Positions 22,384-33,530 of a stretch of 64,000 nt of DNA are shown here, in pieces (the first letter of the stretch is position 1; each line of letters opens with the position of its first letter). The notes under the pieces were generated by a model. That model worked only from the letters and a program-made list of their open reading frames with translations. It did no database searches and was not told the origin of the DNA. The DNA comes from Parasponia andersonii. Its lineage: Eukaryota; Streptophyta; Magnoliopsida; Rosales; Cannabaceae. The DNA is taken from the NCBI GenBank assembly GCA_002914805.1, contig JXTB01000070.1:589354-653353 (forward strand). Reading direction: 5' to 3'. The position numbers and the translations under genes are program-made.

Positions 22384-22396
22384 ATTCTAACTAACA
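22384..22396 (+). repeat. tail of the Athila 5' LTR with Copia target duplication
   Basis: attctaactaaca resumes the interrupted Athila LTR; its first five bases are the right copy of the Copia target duplication. Confidence 0.65.
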
Positions 22397-22402
22397 AGTT
22401 TT

Positions 22403-22423
22403 TGGCACTATTACCGAGGATTT
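22403..22423 (+). other. Athila primer-binding site (tRNA-Asp type), degenerate
   Basis: tggcactattaccgaggat aligns with TGGCGCCGTTGCCGGGGAT, the Athila primer site, with four apparent transitions and one other change. Confidence 0.75.
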
Positions 22424-22519
22424 AAATATTAATTCTTATTGATATTAATACCAATCGATTCTAGCTTTAATTCAAACTTTTCATTTATTTATTTGATTTT
22501 TGTTTTAGTTTTTTTTTCG

Positions 22520-23700
22520 ATGGCATACTATTATTATTACGGAGGTAGAGACATGATGGATACCGGTGAATAGTGGCATGAATCTCTTATGGCTTTGAGC
22601 ACTCAATCGAGTGAAGTGAAAAAAAAATTAGCAATCATAGAGTTGACCACTCGAGAGAGTGAATTGACCAAGAAGGTAGATAACTTGAGTGCACAAGCTT
22701 CCAATTATCCATTCATGAAATGCTAATTATGTGGGGGAAGCCACCCAAGGGAAGTAGACCCATACAACTTGCAACCGGTATACTTTATTGCTAATAGCCA
22801 TATGCAACAAAGCTAACCATACTCAAATTTTTATAATCTAAGTTGGGAGGTATACCATAATTACTCTTGGTACAACAACGAAGGCCAATCACCTAATTTC
22901 CTCAATAAGCCTATGTTCACATCGGAGTTTCATCATCAACCATCTATACAAGAGAAAAACCCATCATTAGAGGAGGTACTTGAGCACTACATAAGAAGAA
23001 TGGATACATACCTTCCTAAACAAGAGGAAAAAACATCGTTAGAGGACATGATGTTGCAAGAAATATGAAGAGTGGATGCTTTTCTCCAAGATTAATGTTA
23101 AATCTTGAATATTAAATAGGCCATCTTGCTACAATCATCAACTATCCCAAAGGAACTTTCCTTAGCAACACCAACTCGACTCTAGATAAGAAATTTTGTA
23201 CCACTATAATTTGTAGTGGTTCATATGATGATGAGTTGATTTTTGAGCTTCAAGAAGGAGACAGGAGAAATACTACTATGCAAAGTGATATGAAGTAACA
23301 TGTGAATATCAAGATGGCATCCTTTGAAGAAGTTCCAATCGTAAGGCCACCATCAATGAGAAAGCTTCTAATTGAAGACCTTGGAGAGGAATTCTCTTGT
23401 CCAAAACTGCTAAATCAACTATTTCCAACATGTTGACCATTGGTAACTCATTCTCATCCTTTTTTCTCTCCTAATTATGAATATGAGGTGTTGCATTCTC
23501 AAAATAGAAGCCCAAAAGATCATATTCATACATTGGGTTGGTCAATTGATGATATACAGGGTAAACCTCGTTTGGTCTCATCTTGTGGATGAGCCATAAG
23601 CAAAATGGCAATCCGAAGCCTTTAATTCAAATGCTTCTTGGGAGGCAATCTAAGAATTTCTTTTCATTTTAGTGTGTTAAGCACTCCAAGGGGTTGGTCT
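22520..23700 (+). pseudogene. Athila-type gag remnant
   Basis: Starts MAYYYYYGGRDMMDTGE, then stop. It continues WHESLMALSTQSSEVKKKLA, then the zinc-knuckle region C-stop-LCGGSHPRE at about 22720 (TAA at 22724 where Gln is expected) and NPYSNTYNP-like SYSNFYNLSWEV. Later pieces include EEVLEHYIRRMDTYLPKQEE and EEVPIVRPPSMRKLLIEDL. This is the C-terminal gag of Athila-like elements. No protease, RT or integrase follows, so the element is a gag-only deletion derivative with many stops. Confidence 0.65.
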
Positions 23701-25026
23701 ATTTCAAGGAGATCAAGCTTCATGGCTATGTGCTAATGAGAGGAATATCCCTAAAGTCATTCTTTTGTACTTTAATTTTCTAATATTTTGCATGCTAAGC
23801 TTGGGAGAGGGAGTAAACTTCGTTGGATTGTACCTGTGTTAGTTTGTTTATTATTATGTGTTTATTTTCCTTATTTTGTGATTGTATGTTTAAATAAGTA
23901 GAGGTATTTTGTACTATTTTTTGTGATTACTTAGTTCCAATGATAAGAACCTTGGGTGAATTAGTGCATAACTTGTTGAAAAATGTAGATATTAGTTTAG
24001 TCTTCGGGATAATTCTTGTGTTAGTTCTATTTTAATTGTGAAAATCTATATTGAGCACAATGCCTTGATCTTTTAATTTGTGTGTGAATGTAAAGAATGT
24101 TTATATGAATATGATATTTTTTTATCTCACAAGTGCTAGATTGATATTCTATCGAGACTTAATCCTAGATAACATTTCACCAAGGATATGATTTAGGCAA
24201 TCTTTTGGCTATTTGAGCCTTTCAAGCTAACCATTGATATATTCTATTCCTAGTACACCCATTTTGAGCCTTGTAAAGCCTTTTCTTTCAACCATGGACA
24301 CATTAGTTTAGCCTAAAATAATGTCATTCAACCATTATCCGTTGAGCATATTGATTGTTTTTATGGAATTTTTTGAGCTATGCTATGTTATGAGAAGATG
24401 GATGGAGTGGAATTGAAAAAAAAAATTACACACTTGTTCATAAATGAACAAAACAAGTTTATGAGTGTGCAACTAAAAAAAACAAAAAAAAAGACGAAAA
24501 ATAATGAAATAAATGTAAAAAACATAAATTTTGATTTTCATGGTGTGTACTTGGTGTGTGAAAGAATAACTCTACAGGAGTCCTAAAGTTGATATACTTA
24601 AGGGTGATTTGTGCTCACTTTACCTAAATTATCAAACCTTCACCTAAGTCAACATTACAACCTTATTGAAAATCTTTTGATCCTTGGTGTTATATCCATC
24701 TATATTAGTGGAGATAGATTTGAAAAGTAAACTTATGGAACTTGATTATTACTTTTGAGATTTTGTGCTTAATGTATATTTGCATAAACTCATCTAGATT
24801 TCACACAATGATAGGAGAAAGGCATACACATACGGAAAATACAATTTGAAATGGGACGTGCTCTTGAGTTATTCTTAATATCTAGCCAATATTTGCACTT
24901 TGCTTTAAGTTATGTTATTATGTGAGTATTGAGGAACTAATTGAAAATCATCAGTATCAGCATAATACCTTTTGTATGTTTGTAGGTGTTTTTCTTTTTC
25001 TTTTGCTTGAGGACTAACAAATTCTT
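23701..25026 (+). other. 3' internal region of the Athila-like element, no gene seen
   Basis: AT-rich, with no convincing coding frame. In intact Athila elements this interval carries an envelope-like ORF and 3' UTR; I see no trace of a transmembrane protein here. Confidence 0.45.
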
Positions 25027-25039
25027 AAGTTTAGAGGAG
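25027..25039 (+). other. Athila polypurine tract
   Basis: aagtttagaggag directly precedes the 3' LTR and matches the typical Athila tract aagtttgggggag. Confidence 0.75.
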
Positions 25040-25787
25040 TGTTAAGTCTATAAAATTGGAGTTATCTAGTGCTATTATGCCTTAAGTTTTTCTATGTTCT
25101 TATTTGAATTAAGTTATTTTAAGTATTTTTTTTTTTGATGGTTTGCTCGTTTACGTATATAGATGAATAAAACAAAGCTATTTGATGCAAAAAAGAAAGA
25201 TGAATTTATACCTTACAAATGGGTCTTTCAGCTCATTAGAGGTAAAGTTCAATCTGATACAATCATAACGCAATGAAAATGACACAAATCGGAGATCAAA
25301 TGAAGAAATGATGCCGCGGCCCCACACCCTGTGTCCTATGTCAAAAATTGATAGCCGAGATAACTTTTTGATGATTTAAGGGTCCAGATTTAGGTTGCCT
25401 TAGGTTTGCACGAGCCACCTCTTTAAAATCCTATCTTTAGGATTGAAAGAGGTATGTGGGGATAGAGAGAGAGAGAGATAGAGGCAGTCATGGAAGAAGA
25501 GGAAGCAGAGGAAGAAGAAATTATAAGCTCCAAGCCTCCATTTCTTGATTTTTTCCCCAACATCAATACCATAGTTTGTTCTTAGTTTCTTTTCTTTATT
25601 TTCTTGTGAGTTTTGTGTTGTATTTTTCATATTTAGAGGGTGATATTTTTGAGAACAAATCTTTGATAGAGGATTCAAGAGAGCAAGAACTAAGCTTGCA
25701 GTAGGAGATTGACAACCTCCATGAATATCTTCAAGCTCTTTAAAGAGGAGTAATTCTAAAACTCTTTTCTCTTTGATATTTTGTATT
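25040..25787 (+). repeat. 3' LTR of the Athila-like element, truncated
   Basis: Starts TGTTAAGTCTATAAAATTGG and follows 12153 onwards until gatattttgtatt. There the similarity stops and an inverted LTR end begins. Confidence 0.8.
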
Positions 25788-26116
25788 CTAAGACTCCAAT
25801 GTCACGTTTCCGTTGGTTTGGTGCCATGTCTTGTCGGGTGCACCATTTCTTCATTTGAGCTATGAATTGCCCCTTTTTCATTGCATTACGAGCATACCAA
25901 ATTCAACTTCAATTCTAATGCTTTGAAAAACTTATTTGAGAGGTACAAATTTATCGTAATTGACCTTAAATATCTTTATTTTATTCTCCTATATACACAA
26001 ACACATAAAAAATCAAAATAATAAGAAAAATACTTGAAACAATATAATATAAACAAGAACATAGCAAAATGTAAGACAAATTAGTACTAGATAACTCTAA
26101 TTTTATGGAGTTAACA
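25788..26116 (-). repeat. inverted Athila-type LTR end
   Basis: The reverse complement begins TGTTAACTCCATAAAATTAG at 26116 and matches the first ~330 bp of the Athila LTR, including atgaagaaatg(g/a) near 25850. It is joined tail to tail with the truncated 3' LTR at 25787/25788. Confidence 0.78.
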
Positions 26117-26156
26117 CACTCCCAAACTTAAGCGTTTTCTAGTCCTCGAGTAAAAG
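26117..26156 (-). other. Athila polypurine tract and internal end, minus strand
   Basis: The reverse complement reads ctcgaggactagaaaacgct then taagtttgggagtg before the LTR start, the usual Athila 3' internal end. Confidence 0.7.
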
Positions 26157-26403
26157 TGTAACACCACTGATACCAAATATAATATCACTAAGCCTCACCC
26201 GAAAGTGCTAGCTTGAAGATACTTTTGGGCTCATAGACGACCATTTAAATACCTATAATCTTCCCAAAGTATATCCGGTGTAGGACTTAGGGTAATACAA
26301 TCTCTTCCCGTTAAGGGTCTAGCATTCTCGTTAGAGAATCTGCATTCAATAGCCCACATATATCCCTTATAGAGGGGTCCACATTCATTAGAAATCGATC
26401 ATA
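26157..26403 (+). repeat. LTR-like fragment starting TGTAACACC
   Basis: TGTAACACCACTGATACC is a typical start of Tekay/Del-type LTRs, but no partner copy is seen in the window. It lies between the inverted Athila end and the minus-strand integrase scrap. Confidence 0.35.
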
Positions 26404-27600
26404 CAAGCTCTTAACATGTTTTCAATGTTTGGATAGTTCTTTCTGATTGCCATTGGTCTGAGGGTGAAATGTTGTGCTAAATCTTAATTGTGTTCTCATA
26501 GCTTTATGCAAACTTTTCCAGAAGACAGATTTAAACTTTGGATCTCTATTTGAAACTATCGACAAGGGAACTCCTTGCAGCCTTACTCTCTCTACCATAT
26601 ATAACTTCGCATATTGGTCCATACTGAAGGTCTTTGTAACCACTAAGAAGTGGGAAAATTTTGTAATTCAATCTACTATCACCCAAATTGAATTATATTT
26701 TTTTTGAGTCCTAAGTAAACTAAGTACAAAATCGATTCCCACATGCTCCTATTTCTATTCCAGAACCAAAAGTGGTTGTAAGAGACCAGAAGGTCATTAG
26801 TGCTCGACCTTTACCTATTGGCGAGTTAGATAATGTTCAATGAATTCTGTTATATCATTTCTTATAAACAACCCATCAATAACGATTGCTCAAATATCAA
26901 AAAATTTGGTACCTCCTGGATGGACAGAATAAGGAGTATACTGAGCTTCATTCATAATCTCCTTCTTTAATTCTTCATTGTTGGGTACATACAACCTTTT
27001 ACCATACCAAAACACTTCATTTTCGGAAATTACAAACTCAGGACATTTTCCTACTTGCACATCACCTTTTAACTTGGTAATCATCAGATCATTCGATTCA
27101 GTAATTTTAATTCTTTCTAAGATAGTTGGTTTAATCGATAAAGCAACAAAATATTCTATTTCCCCTTTTAAAACCAGCTCTAAATCAAATTTCTGAATCT
27201 CACTCTTTAACGGAATAGAGGTATCCTGCAATATGGAAAGATTTTCAATAGTCTTTTTGCTCAATGCATCTACAACCACATTCATTTTTCCTGGGTGGTA
27301 GTTAATCACATAATAATAATCATTTACTAATTCTAAGCATCGATGTTGTCGCATGTTGAACTCTTTTTGTGTGAATAAGTACTTTAAACTCTTATGGTTT
27401 ATGAAGATCTCACACTTGGGTCTATATAAATAATGCCTCCAAATCTTGAGAGCAAACACAACACCTAGTAACTAAAAATCATGGGTGGGATAATTCTTTT
27501 CGTCATCCTTCAACTGTTGCAATATATAAGTAATTACTTTACCATATTGCATTAAAATACAACCCAAACCGAGCTTAGTTGAAAAATAATTTTTAGCAAA
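26404..27600 (-). pseudogene. Gypsy chromovirus RNase H-integrase remnant
   Basis: On the minus strand, 27600-27480 gives the RNase H start (KLGLGCILMQYGKVITY, NYPTHDF). 27459-26890 is open for 189 codons: KIWRHYLYRPKCEIFINHKS, YHPGKMNVVVDALSKK, then the pre-integrase part with NEAQYTPYSVHPGGTKF. 26643-26422 has the integrase core end (GVPLSIVSNRDPKFKSVFW, FHPQTNGNQ). The zinc-binding domain and first catalytic Asp between 26890 and 26650 are disrupted. RT and LTRs are absent, so this is an isolated fragment of a Tekay/Del-like element. Confidence 0.85.
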
Positions 27601-27797
27601 GATTGCTTAACAATCTTCAAAGCATTTTATTTGTTTTCAAATTTATTAAATTAAGTAAATGGTTAACTGTGAATATCAATCTCTTAAAAAAAATGAAAGT
27701 ATGTTTCAAAAAAAAGTTATGAATTTTTAGAGTCTAAGTTTCTCTCTTAAAATAAGTCGGTGACGTAGATGACCGTACCAGAAGTTAGGTCATAATA

Positions 27798-27811
27798 TTT
27801 GGTATCAAAGC
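27798..27811 (+). other. primer-binding-site-like sequence (initiator tRNA-Met)
   Basis: tttggtatcaaagc differs by one base from TTGGTATCAGAGC. It is the only sign of the start of an internal region here. The upstream DNA (27601-27797) would be an LTR end, but no partner is visible. Confidence 0.5.
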
Positions 27812-28790
27812 AAGCATTCTGCTATCGTACCTTGTATCACTCTATAACATTTTAGACAACTCCTGATGGATCGAGAGATTGGATAAGTTGAACCTTATGG
27901 AGGTACAATAGTGGCCTCCTTCAGGACAGGATGATTATTTTCTTCATAGAACAGAGCAACTATTGTGGGCATGCCATATTTATGAGTATGAATGGACAAC
28001 TCTTGTAGTCACAAAACTATAAAACAATGCTCGAGCTTAGTGGTAAGTATTGTGATATACTATGAGCAACATGAGTTAGGAAACATTCTACAAATTAATC
28101 ACGACACATTTTTCAAAAATAAGACACCTCAACACTTCAATAGGGATCTTGACAAGAGATATCTAAATATAAGAACAAGCTTTTAACTTTGTGATAGACA
28201 CGTGGACATCTCGCCTAGGAGAATCCATAGAAGAGTACAATATCTATTTTACTGAAGAGATAGTTCGCATATTCGCTCCAAGATTGTCTAATAGTATCTT
28301 ACTTATAATATATTGGAATGGAATTCTAAGTAATATATGAAGATACATGCGGAACTTCTTATCGATATAAATCTTGAGTGTATTAGTCTAGAAGTAATAC
28401 ATGTAGAAATAGAATATCAAAGTGAGATAGAATAGAGAATGACTTAAGGATCTTCTCGTGAGAAAATCACGAGAAAACTTTTTGAACTAGGAGACATAGA
28501 GGAAAAACAACAAAGGAGGGTGCGACCATGAATAAATATAGAGAGAACCATGCCCACCAGGCTAGGATGCATTGATAATGATGACGAAGAATCCGAGGAA
28601 GGTCTAGAGAAAGACTTATAGAAGATCCTAGAGAATCTTCCGATAATAATATGAGAGATTAGACATATAAGAGGGTTAGAAAATGTTCATATTAAATATA
28701 TTTGTATGATCTTACCTAGTCTCCTAATAAATGAAATAAGATGGTTATGAAATGATGTATGTATTATTGACTAATTTATTCCTTTTTTCA
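27812..28790 (+). pseudogene. unidentified degenerate coding frame after an iMet primer site
   Basis: Shifting plus-strand frames give protein-like pieces: HRTEQLLWACHIYEYEW (about 27945-27995), HELGNILQINHDTFFKNKTP (28065-28125), TWTSRLGESIEEYNIYFTEE (28200-28260), and an acidic stretch IDNDDEESEEGLEKDL (about 28570-28620). Stops fall where Arg, Gln or Trp codons are plausible. I do not recognise the family. It does not look like the Tekay gag that follows at 28840. An old retroelement gag or an endogenous pararetrovirus piece are both possible; neither is shown. Confidence 0.3.
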
Positions 28791-28799
28791 TAACTGAGA

Positions 28800-29256
28800 T
28801 TGAGGTAACTAATGTTAAATTATACCCTCGATTAATGAATCAGAATCAACTATAGAAAAGGCCAAAGGAAGGGGAAATCCATGTGTTAACCCAATTAATG
28901 CACCTGAATCACAGGTCCTAGGTAGTCTAGTAGCAAATTTGAAACAACAACTCCAAGCACAAGAGCAAGATTTGATGAACCTATAGGAGCAACTATAACA
29001 ACAACGCAAAGAAAATGTTGAACCTTAAGTAAATGCTGAAGAACCATAGCCTAAGAGGCTGATCCAATTCCCAACCAGACCCATTATATCTAAGTAACAT
29101 ATGGTTTACCAAGAGCTATTATAAAAAGCTTTTGGAAGATGCGGCGTGTTGAGTTTGAACGATCAACAAATCTAGTGATGGCAAAAGAATGGTTATCATC
29201 CATTCAAACTATCTTAGATTTTATGAATCTTAATAATAAGGAGAAGTGTTATGTGT
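28800..29256 (+). pseudogene. Gypsy (Tekay-like) gag N-terminal remnant
   Basis: EKAKGRGNPCVNPI and a glutamine-rich coiled stretch (LVANLKQQLQAQEQDLMNL, with later CAG codons as TAG) lead to VEFERSTNLVMAKEWLSSIQ and TILDFMNLNNKEKCY. That is the conserved gag core (F.G..DP..AEEW...IE.ILD...). The frame is lost exactly where an LTR fragment starts at 29257. Several stops are single C-to-T changes from Gln codons. Confidence 0.6.
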
Positions 29257-29516
29257 TGTGATGTTCAAGATTCTCACATGCATAATAAGCTAATAATCAA
29301 CATATTCATATTGCATAATAAACATATCAAGCAACTAGTATTAATTTTATGATAAATTACTCATTCTAATTGTTAAATTTTTTTGATCTATAATATTATA
29401 CTAATATTTGTTGAAGTGCTTTCATATATTGTAAAGGCTCAGTACCATCAGAGAGAGAGCTTGCTATGTGAAAGGAACAACGAATACACTCATGAATATT
29501 AATACTATATGCACAT
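29257..29516 (+). repeat. LTR 5'-end fragment lodged between gag and RT
   Basis: tgtgatgttcaagattctca matches the LTR start of the same element family at 32041 and 47115. Similarity continues through gtaaaggctca and up to catgca at about 29518, where RT coding sequence begins. It replaces the end of gag, the protease and the start of RT. Confidence 0.7.
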
Positions 29517-32030
29517 GCAAAGAGATTCCTAAAATTGATAATTTATTTGATCAACTGCAAAGAGCTTCTACATTTTTGAAGATTGATTTAAGCTTAGGAT
29601 ACCACAAGTTGAAAATTAAGGAGGAAAATATTCTAAAACACAGCTTTTAGAACAAGAAATAGACACTATGAGTTTTTAGTGATGCCCTTTAGAGTGTCCA
29701 AAGATTTCTTAGATAAATTCATTATATTTTTCATCAATGATGTTTTGATTTACTCACACTCAAGGAAGGAGCATATAGAACATTTGAGGATCATTTTGAG
29801 AATTCTTAAAGAAAAATAGTTTTATACTAAGTTTAAGAAGTGCAAATTCTGGTTGGAGAAACTTATCTTCCTTAGTCATGTGGTTTCTGAAAATGGTATT
29901 TCTATGGATCCAATGAAAGTTGACGCTGTGAGTAATTGGCCAAGACCTACAAATATTTCTAAGATTCATAGTATCTTGGGATTAGCTGGTTATTATAGAT
30001 GTTTTATTGAAGGATTCTCGAAGCTGGCTTCTCCATTGACTCATGCAACAATGAAGAATGTGAAGTTTCAATGGAACAAAAATTGTGAAAATAGTTTTGA
30101 GGAATTAAAGCATTGTTTGGTAACAACCCCTATACTTTCAATACCATCCAGATCATAAGGACTTGTTGTTTAAAATGATGCCTCGAAAAATTGTCTAGGA
30201 TGTGTTCTCATGCAAAATGACAAAGTCATTGCTTATGCCTCTAGGCAATTGAATGAATATGAAAAGAAGTATCCTACTCATGATTTAGGGCTAGCAACAG
30301 TTGTCTTTGCACTGAAAATTTAGAGACACTATCCTTATGGGGAGAAATGTGAGATCTACACAAATCACAAGAATCTCAAGTACTTATTTACCTTAAAGAA
30401 ACTAAATATGAGACAAAAAAGATAGCTTGAACTGGTGAAAGATTATGACTATGAGATTAACAGTCATCTCGGAAAAGCGAATGTGGGTTGCTGATGCTCT
30501 AAGCAGGAAATCATTGGCTTCTATGACTATTAAGTATGTTGATTTGAAATATTTCTTAATGGATTTACATAAGTTAGAGTTAGAGATTGTGTACAGGTTC
30601 AATAGAAAGGTTGGTAGCTTTTACGCTTCAATCGACAATTTTAGAGAGAATCAAATAAGGCCAGAATATAGTTCCCTATTTGATGAATTTAAAGACTAAG
30701 ATAGAATTCAAAAAGGAGGTGGCGTTCCAAATTTCTAGTGATGATATAATTAGATATAGAAATAGATTATGCGTACTAGCTAAAATTTTTAGAAAGGTGA
30801 TATTGATAGAAGCTCATACCATTCCCTATTCTGTACATCCTAATACTATAGAGATGTAAAGAGACTTAAAGATGCTATGTGCCAATAAGTCAAAGCTAAA
30901 TATCAAAGACTTGTTGGGAAATTAAAGACTTTAAATATACCTCAATAGAAATGAGAAGAAATTTATATGGATCTGGTTGTTGGATATCCTAAGACAAATG
31001 AGGAACATGATACTATTTGAGTGATTATGGATAGATATACTGAATTAGCTCATTTCCTTCAGATTAGAATAACCTATAACTTGGATTAATTTGCACGGTT
31101 ATATGTTCAGGAGATTGTGAGATTACATGGTGTTTGAAAAGTTATCATTTCTGACAGAGATTCTAGATTCACTTCAAAATTTTAGAAGAGGGTTCAAGAG
31201 GCTATATGTATGAAACTAGCGTTCAGTACAACTTTTCAACCTCAAATAGATGGACAATCAGACAGAACTATACAGACTATTAAGGATATGCTTAGAACTT
31301 GTGTGTTAGATTTCATGGGTCTTGGAGCAAGTACTTGCCATTGATAGAATTTTCCAATAACAATATTTATTAAGCTTTAGTTGAAATACTTTCGTATGAA
31401 GCATTATATGGAAAATATGTAGATCTATAATTCACTGAGATAAGATAGGAGAGGAAATTTCTTGGTTCAGAATTAGTAAAAGAAGCAGCTAAATAAGTAG
31501 AAAATATTTGTAAAAGGTTATTAGCTATTCATAATAGACAGAAGCATTATGCAGATCCTAGAAGGAAAGAGGTCATATGTAATATTAGGGACAAAGTATT
31601 TTTGAAGATTGCTCCCATGAAAGGAATCATGAGGTTTGGGAAGAAAAGGAAGCTTAGTCCTAGATATATATAGGCCGATTTGAGATACTTGACAAAGTTA
31701 GAGATGCTGCCTACAAGCTTGCTTTGCCACCCTCACTGGTGAATGTACACAATATTTTTCACGTCTCTATGTTAAGAAGATATTCCAAACCCTTCATATG
31801 TTTTGAGTTTTGAACCATTAGAGTTGAGTCAAGATGTGAGTTATGAAGAACAACTAGTGGAGAGTTTGGATAGAAAAGAAAATGAGCTTAGAAACAAGAA
31901 GATCCCTTTGGTAAAAGTACTATAGATGAACCACAAAGTAGAAGAGGCTACATGGGAAAGAGAAAAAGAAATGAAAACTAATTATTTTCATTTAAGTAAG
32001 CAAATTTCAAGGACGAAATTTAATAAAGAG
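29517..32030 (+). pseudogene. Tekay/Del-like Gypsy pol, decayed
   Basis: RT: FDQLQRASTFLKIDLSLGYH (29550-29610), FINDVLIYSHS near 29730 (catalytic DD changed to ND), LEKLIFLSHVVSENGISMDP (29860-29910). RNase [20 protein letters not shown] (30195-30255), KCEIYTNHKNLKYLF. Integrase: IYMDLVVGYPKT (30960), VIISDRDSRFTSKF (31140), DGQSDRTIQTIKDMLR with Asp for the catalytic Glu (31250). Chromodomain-like end: LELSQDVSYEEQLVESLDRK (31820-31880). Order and motifs fit chromoviral Gypsy. Frequent TAG/TAA codons stand at expected Gln positions. Confidence 0.85.
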
Positions 32031-32040
32031 GGAAGGATTA

Positions 32041-33077
32041 CGATGCGCAAGATTCTTACATGCATAATAAGCCAATAATAAATATGTTCATATTACATTA
32101 TAGACATATCAAGCAACTACTATCAATTTTATGGTAAATTACTCATTCTGATTGTTAAATATTTTTTATCTGTATTATTATACTAATATTTATTAAAGTA
32201 CTCTCATATAGTGTAAAGGCTCGATACCTCAGAAAGAGAGCTTAGTGTGTGAAAAAAAGAAAGAATATATTCATAAATAGTAATACTATATACACATGCA
32301 TTAAAATCGTGTCTGTTGATAACTTGGTCAAATAGTAGTTTTTCGGTAAAATGTATTTTTTACCCTTTTTAGAGCTCAATTCACTATGTGTTTAATACGT
32401 CAAATAGCTTTAATTCAATGCTTAGGACTCATTTATAGCATTTTATTTGTCTGCCCTTGGTAAGCATGAGGTGACAGTGATTGTACAGAATTGTGTTTAG
32501 TTACAATAAGCTAGCTTAGATTTAGCTTAAGTACATAATGTCAATTTTATGCATTCTAAGAATTAGGTATTGATAATATGTTTGCATTATTAATTGGAGT
32601 CTAATTGACTTATTTTTATATTTAATGATTAGTTATAGGGCTAGGTTCCACCAAATTACAATAAAATTGGCAATATGGGCTTATAGGACAAAGTATGGCT
32701 AGTTTTCACTTTCTAAGTTAGGATTCACTAACTTGATCTACACTTGGGTATATAGGAGTGACTAGCAACGTGGTGAACATGCTAAAGATATTTTAGGGCT
32801 GGACACGTGGAAAGTAATGTGCAAAATACCCAACATATCTCTTAGAATTTAAGTTATGTCATTTCTTAGTTATTAAGTATCACTTTTAGGCCAAATCTAG
32901 TCATTTTTTTTCTCTTTCTCTCCAGCCATTACCTGAACCCTCCAATACCTCTCTACACTTGTCTCAACATCTTTTAGCTATATCTAAGAGTTTTCAAGTG
33001 GTAGAACTCAAGTTGAAGCTCTAGAAAGTAAGATGGATCAAAACTAGTCAAGGTATTTCTACTTGTTCTTCTTTCTA
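32041..33077 (+). repeat. 3' LTR of the 28-33 kb Tekay-like element, truncated
   Basis: Follows the purine tract aataaagagggaaggatta. It matches the first ~1.04 kb of the 2.9-kb LTR at 47115-50047, including ggactcatttatagcatttt, and stops at tctttcta (33077). Confidence 0.82.
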
Positions 33078-33086
33078 AAATAAAAA

Positions 33087-33275
33087 TATGTCCCACCACT
33101 TTTGAGTGTGGGATTAATAATTCCACACTTTTAAATAGGATAAATTATCCCACTCACATAATATTATTTTGAGGTTGTGGATTATTTATTACAATCACAA
33201 CTTAGCATCAAACATAACTATGAGATAAATTATTCCGATCTCAATCCGAACCTCATGTACCAAATAAGGCCTTAA
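33087..33275. mobile_element. possible PIF/Harbinger (Tourist)-like MITE, one end
   Basis: AT-rich, with internal inverted phrases (gtgggattaataattccac) and an end taccaaataaggcctta, the complement of the GGCCTTATTTGGTA termini common in Tourist-like MITEs. The left end is not recognisable, so it may be truncated by the LTR. Confidence 0.3.
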
Positions 33276-33339
33276 GGACTACATGACTCCGAAATAGTCT
33301 TCCTTGGGTTCCCTTTTCTTTTCTTTTCTTTTATTTTAC

Positions 33340-33530
33340 TGTTATAAATAACCATGACTATTATAGAAAGAGTCACTATTTAGTGACATCAAAATTTTTT
33401 GATGCTAAAAATAATATTTAGAAACAAATTATATATACTTTTAGCTCAACTCCATTTTGTAGCAATGAAATAATTTGTTACTAAAAGTAGATTTAGTTAT
33501 AACTAATTACCCTTTTTTGTGATTTAACTT
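33340..33530. mobile_element. possible small non-autonomous CACTA element
   Basis: gtcactatttagtgac near the left and aactaattacccttttttgtg at the right recall the CACTACAAAAAA...TTTTTTGTAGTG ends of small plant CACTA elements, with gttactaaaagtagatttag subterminally. Both ends are decayed and no target duplication was confirmed. Confidence 0.25.

Larger units (their letters stand above)
12153..25787 (+). mobile_element. Athila-like Gypsy element, split by a Copia insertion and 3'-truncated
   Basis: A 5' LTR starts at 12153 (TGCTAAGTCC). It is interrupted at 13675 by a Copia element and resumes for about 13 bp at 22384-22396. A degenerate tRNA-Asp-type primer site follows at 22403. The internal region (22520-25039) has only gag remnants and no pol. 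A purine tract precedes the 3' LTR (25040-25787), which has lost its last ~780 bp. The two LTR copies share long matching blocks, for example tctaaaactcttttctcttt. This is an old, non-autonomous copy. Confidence 0.8.

Noticed and set aside
26474..27196. Plus-strand frames at 26474-26707 and 26978-27196
   Set aside because: Shadows of the minus-strand RNase H-integrase remnant.
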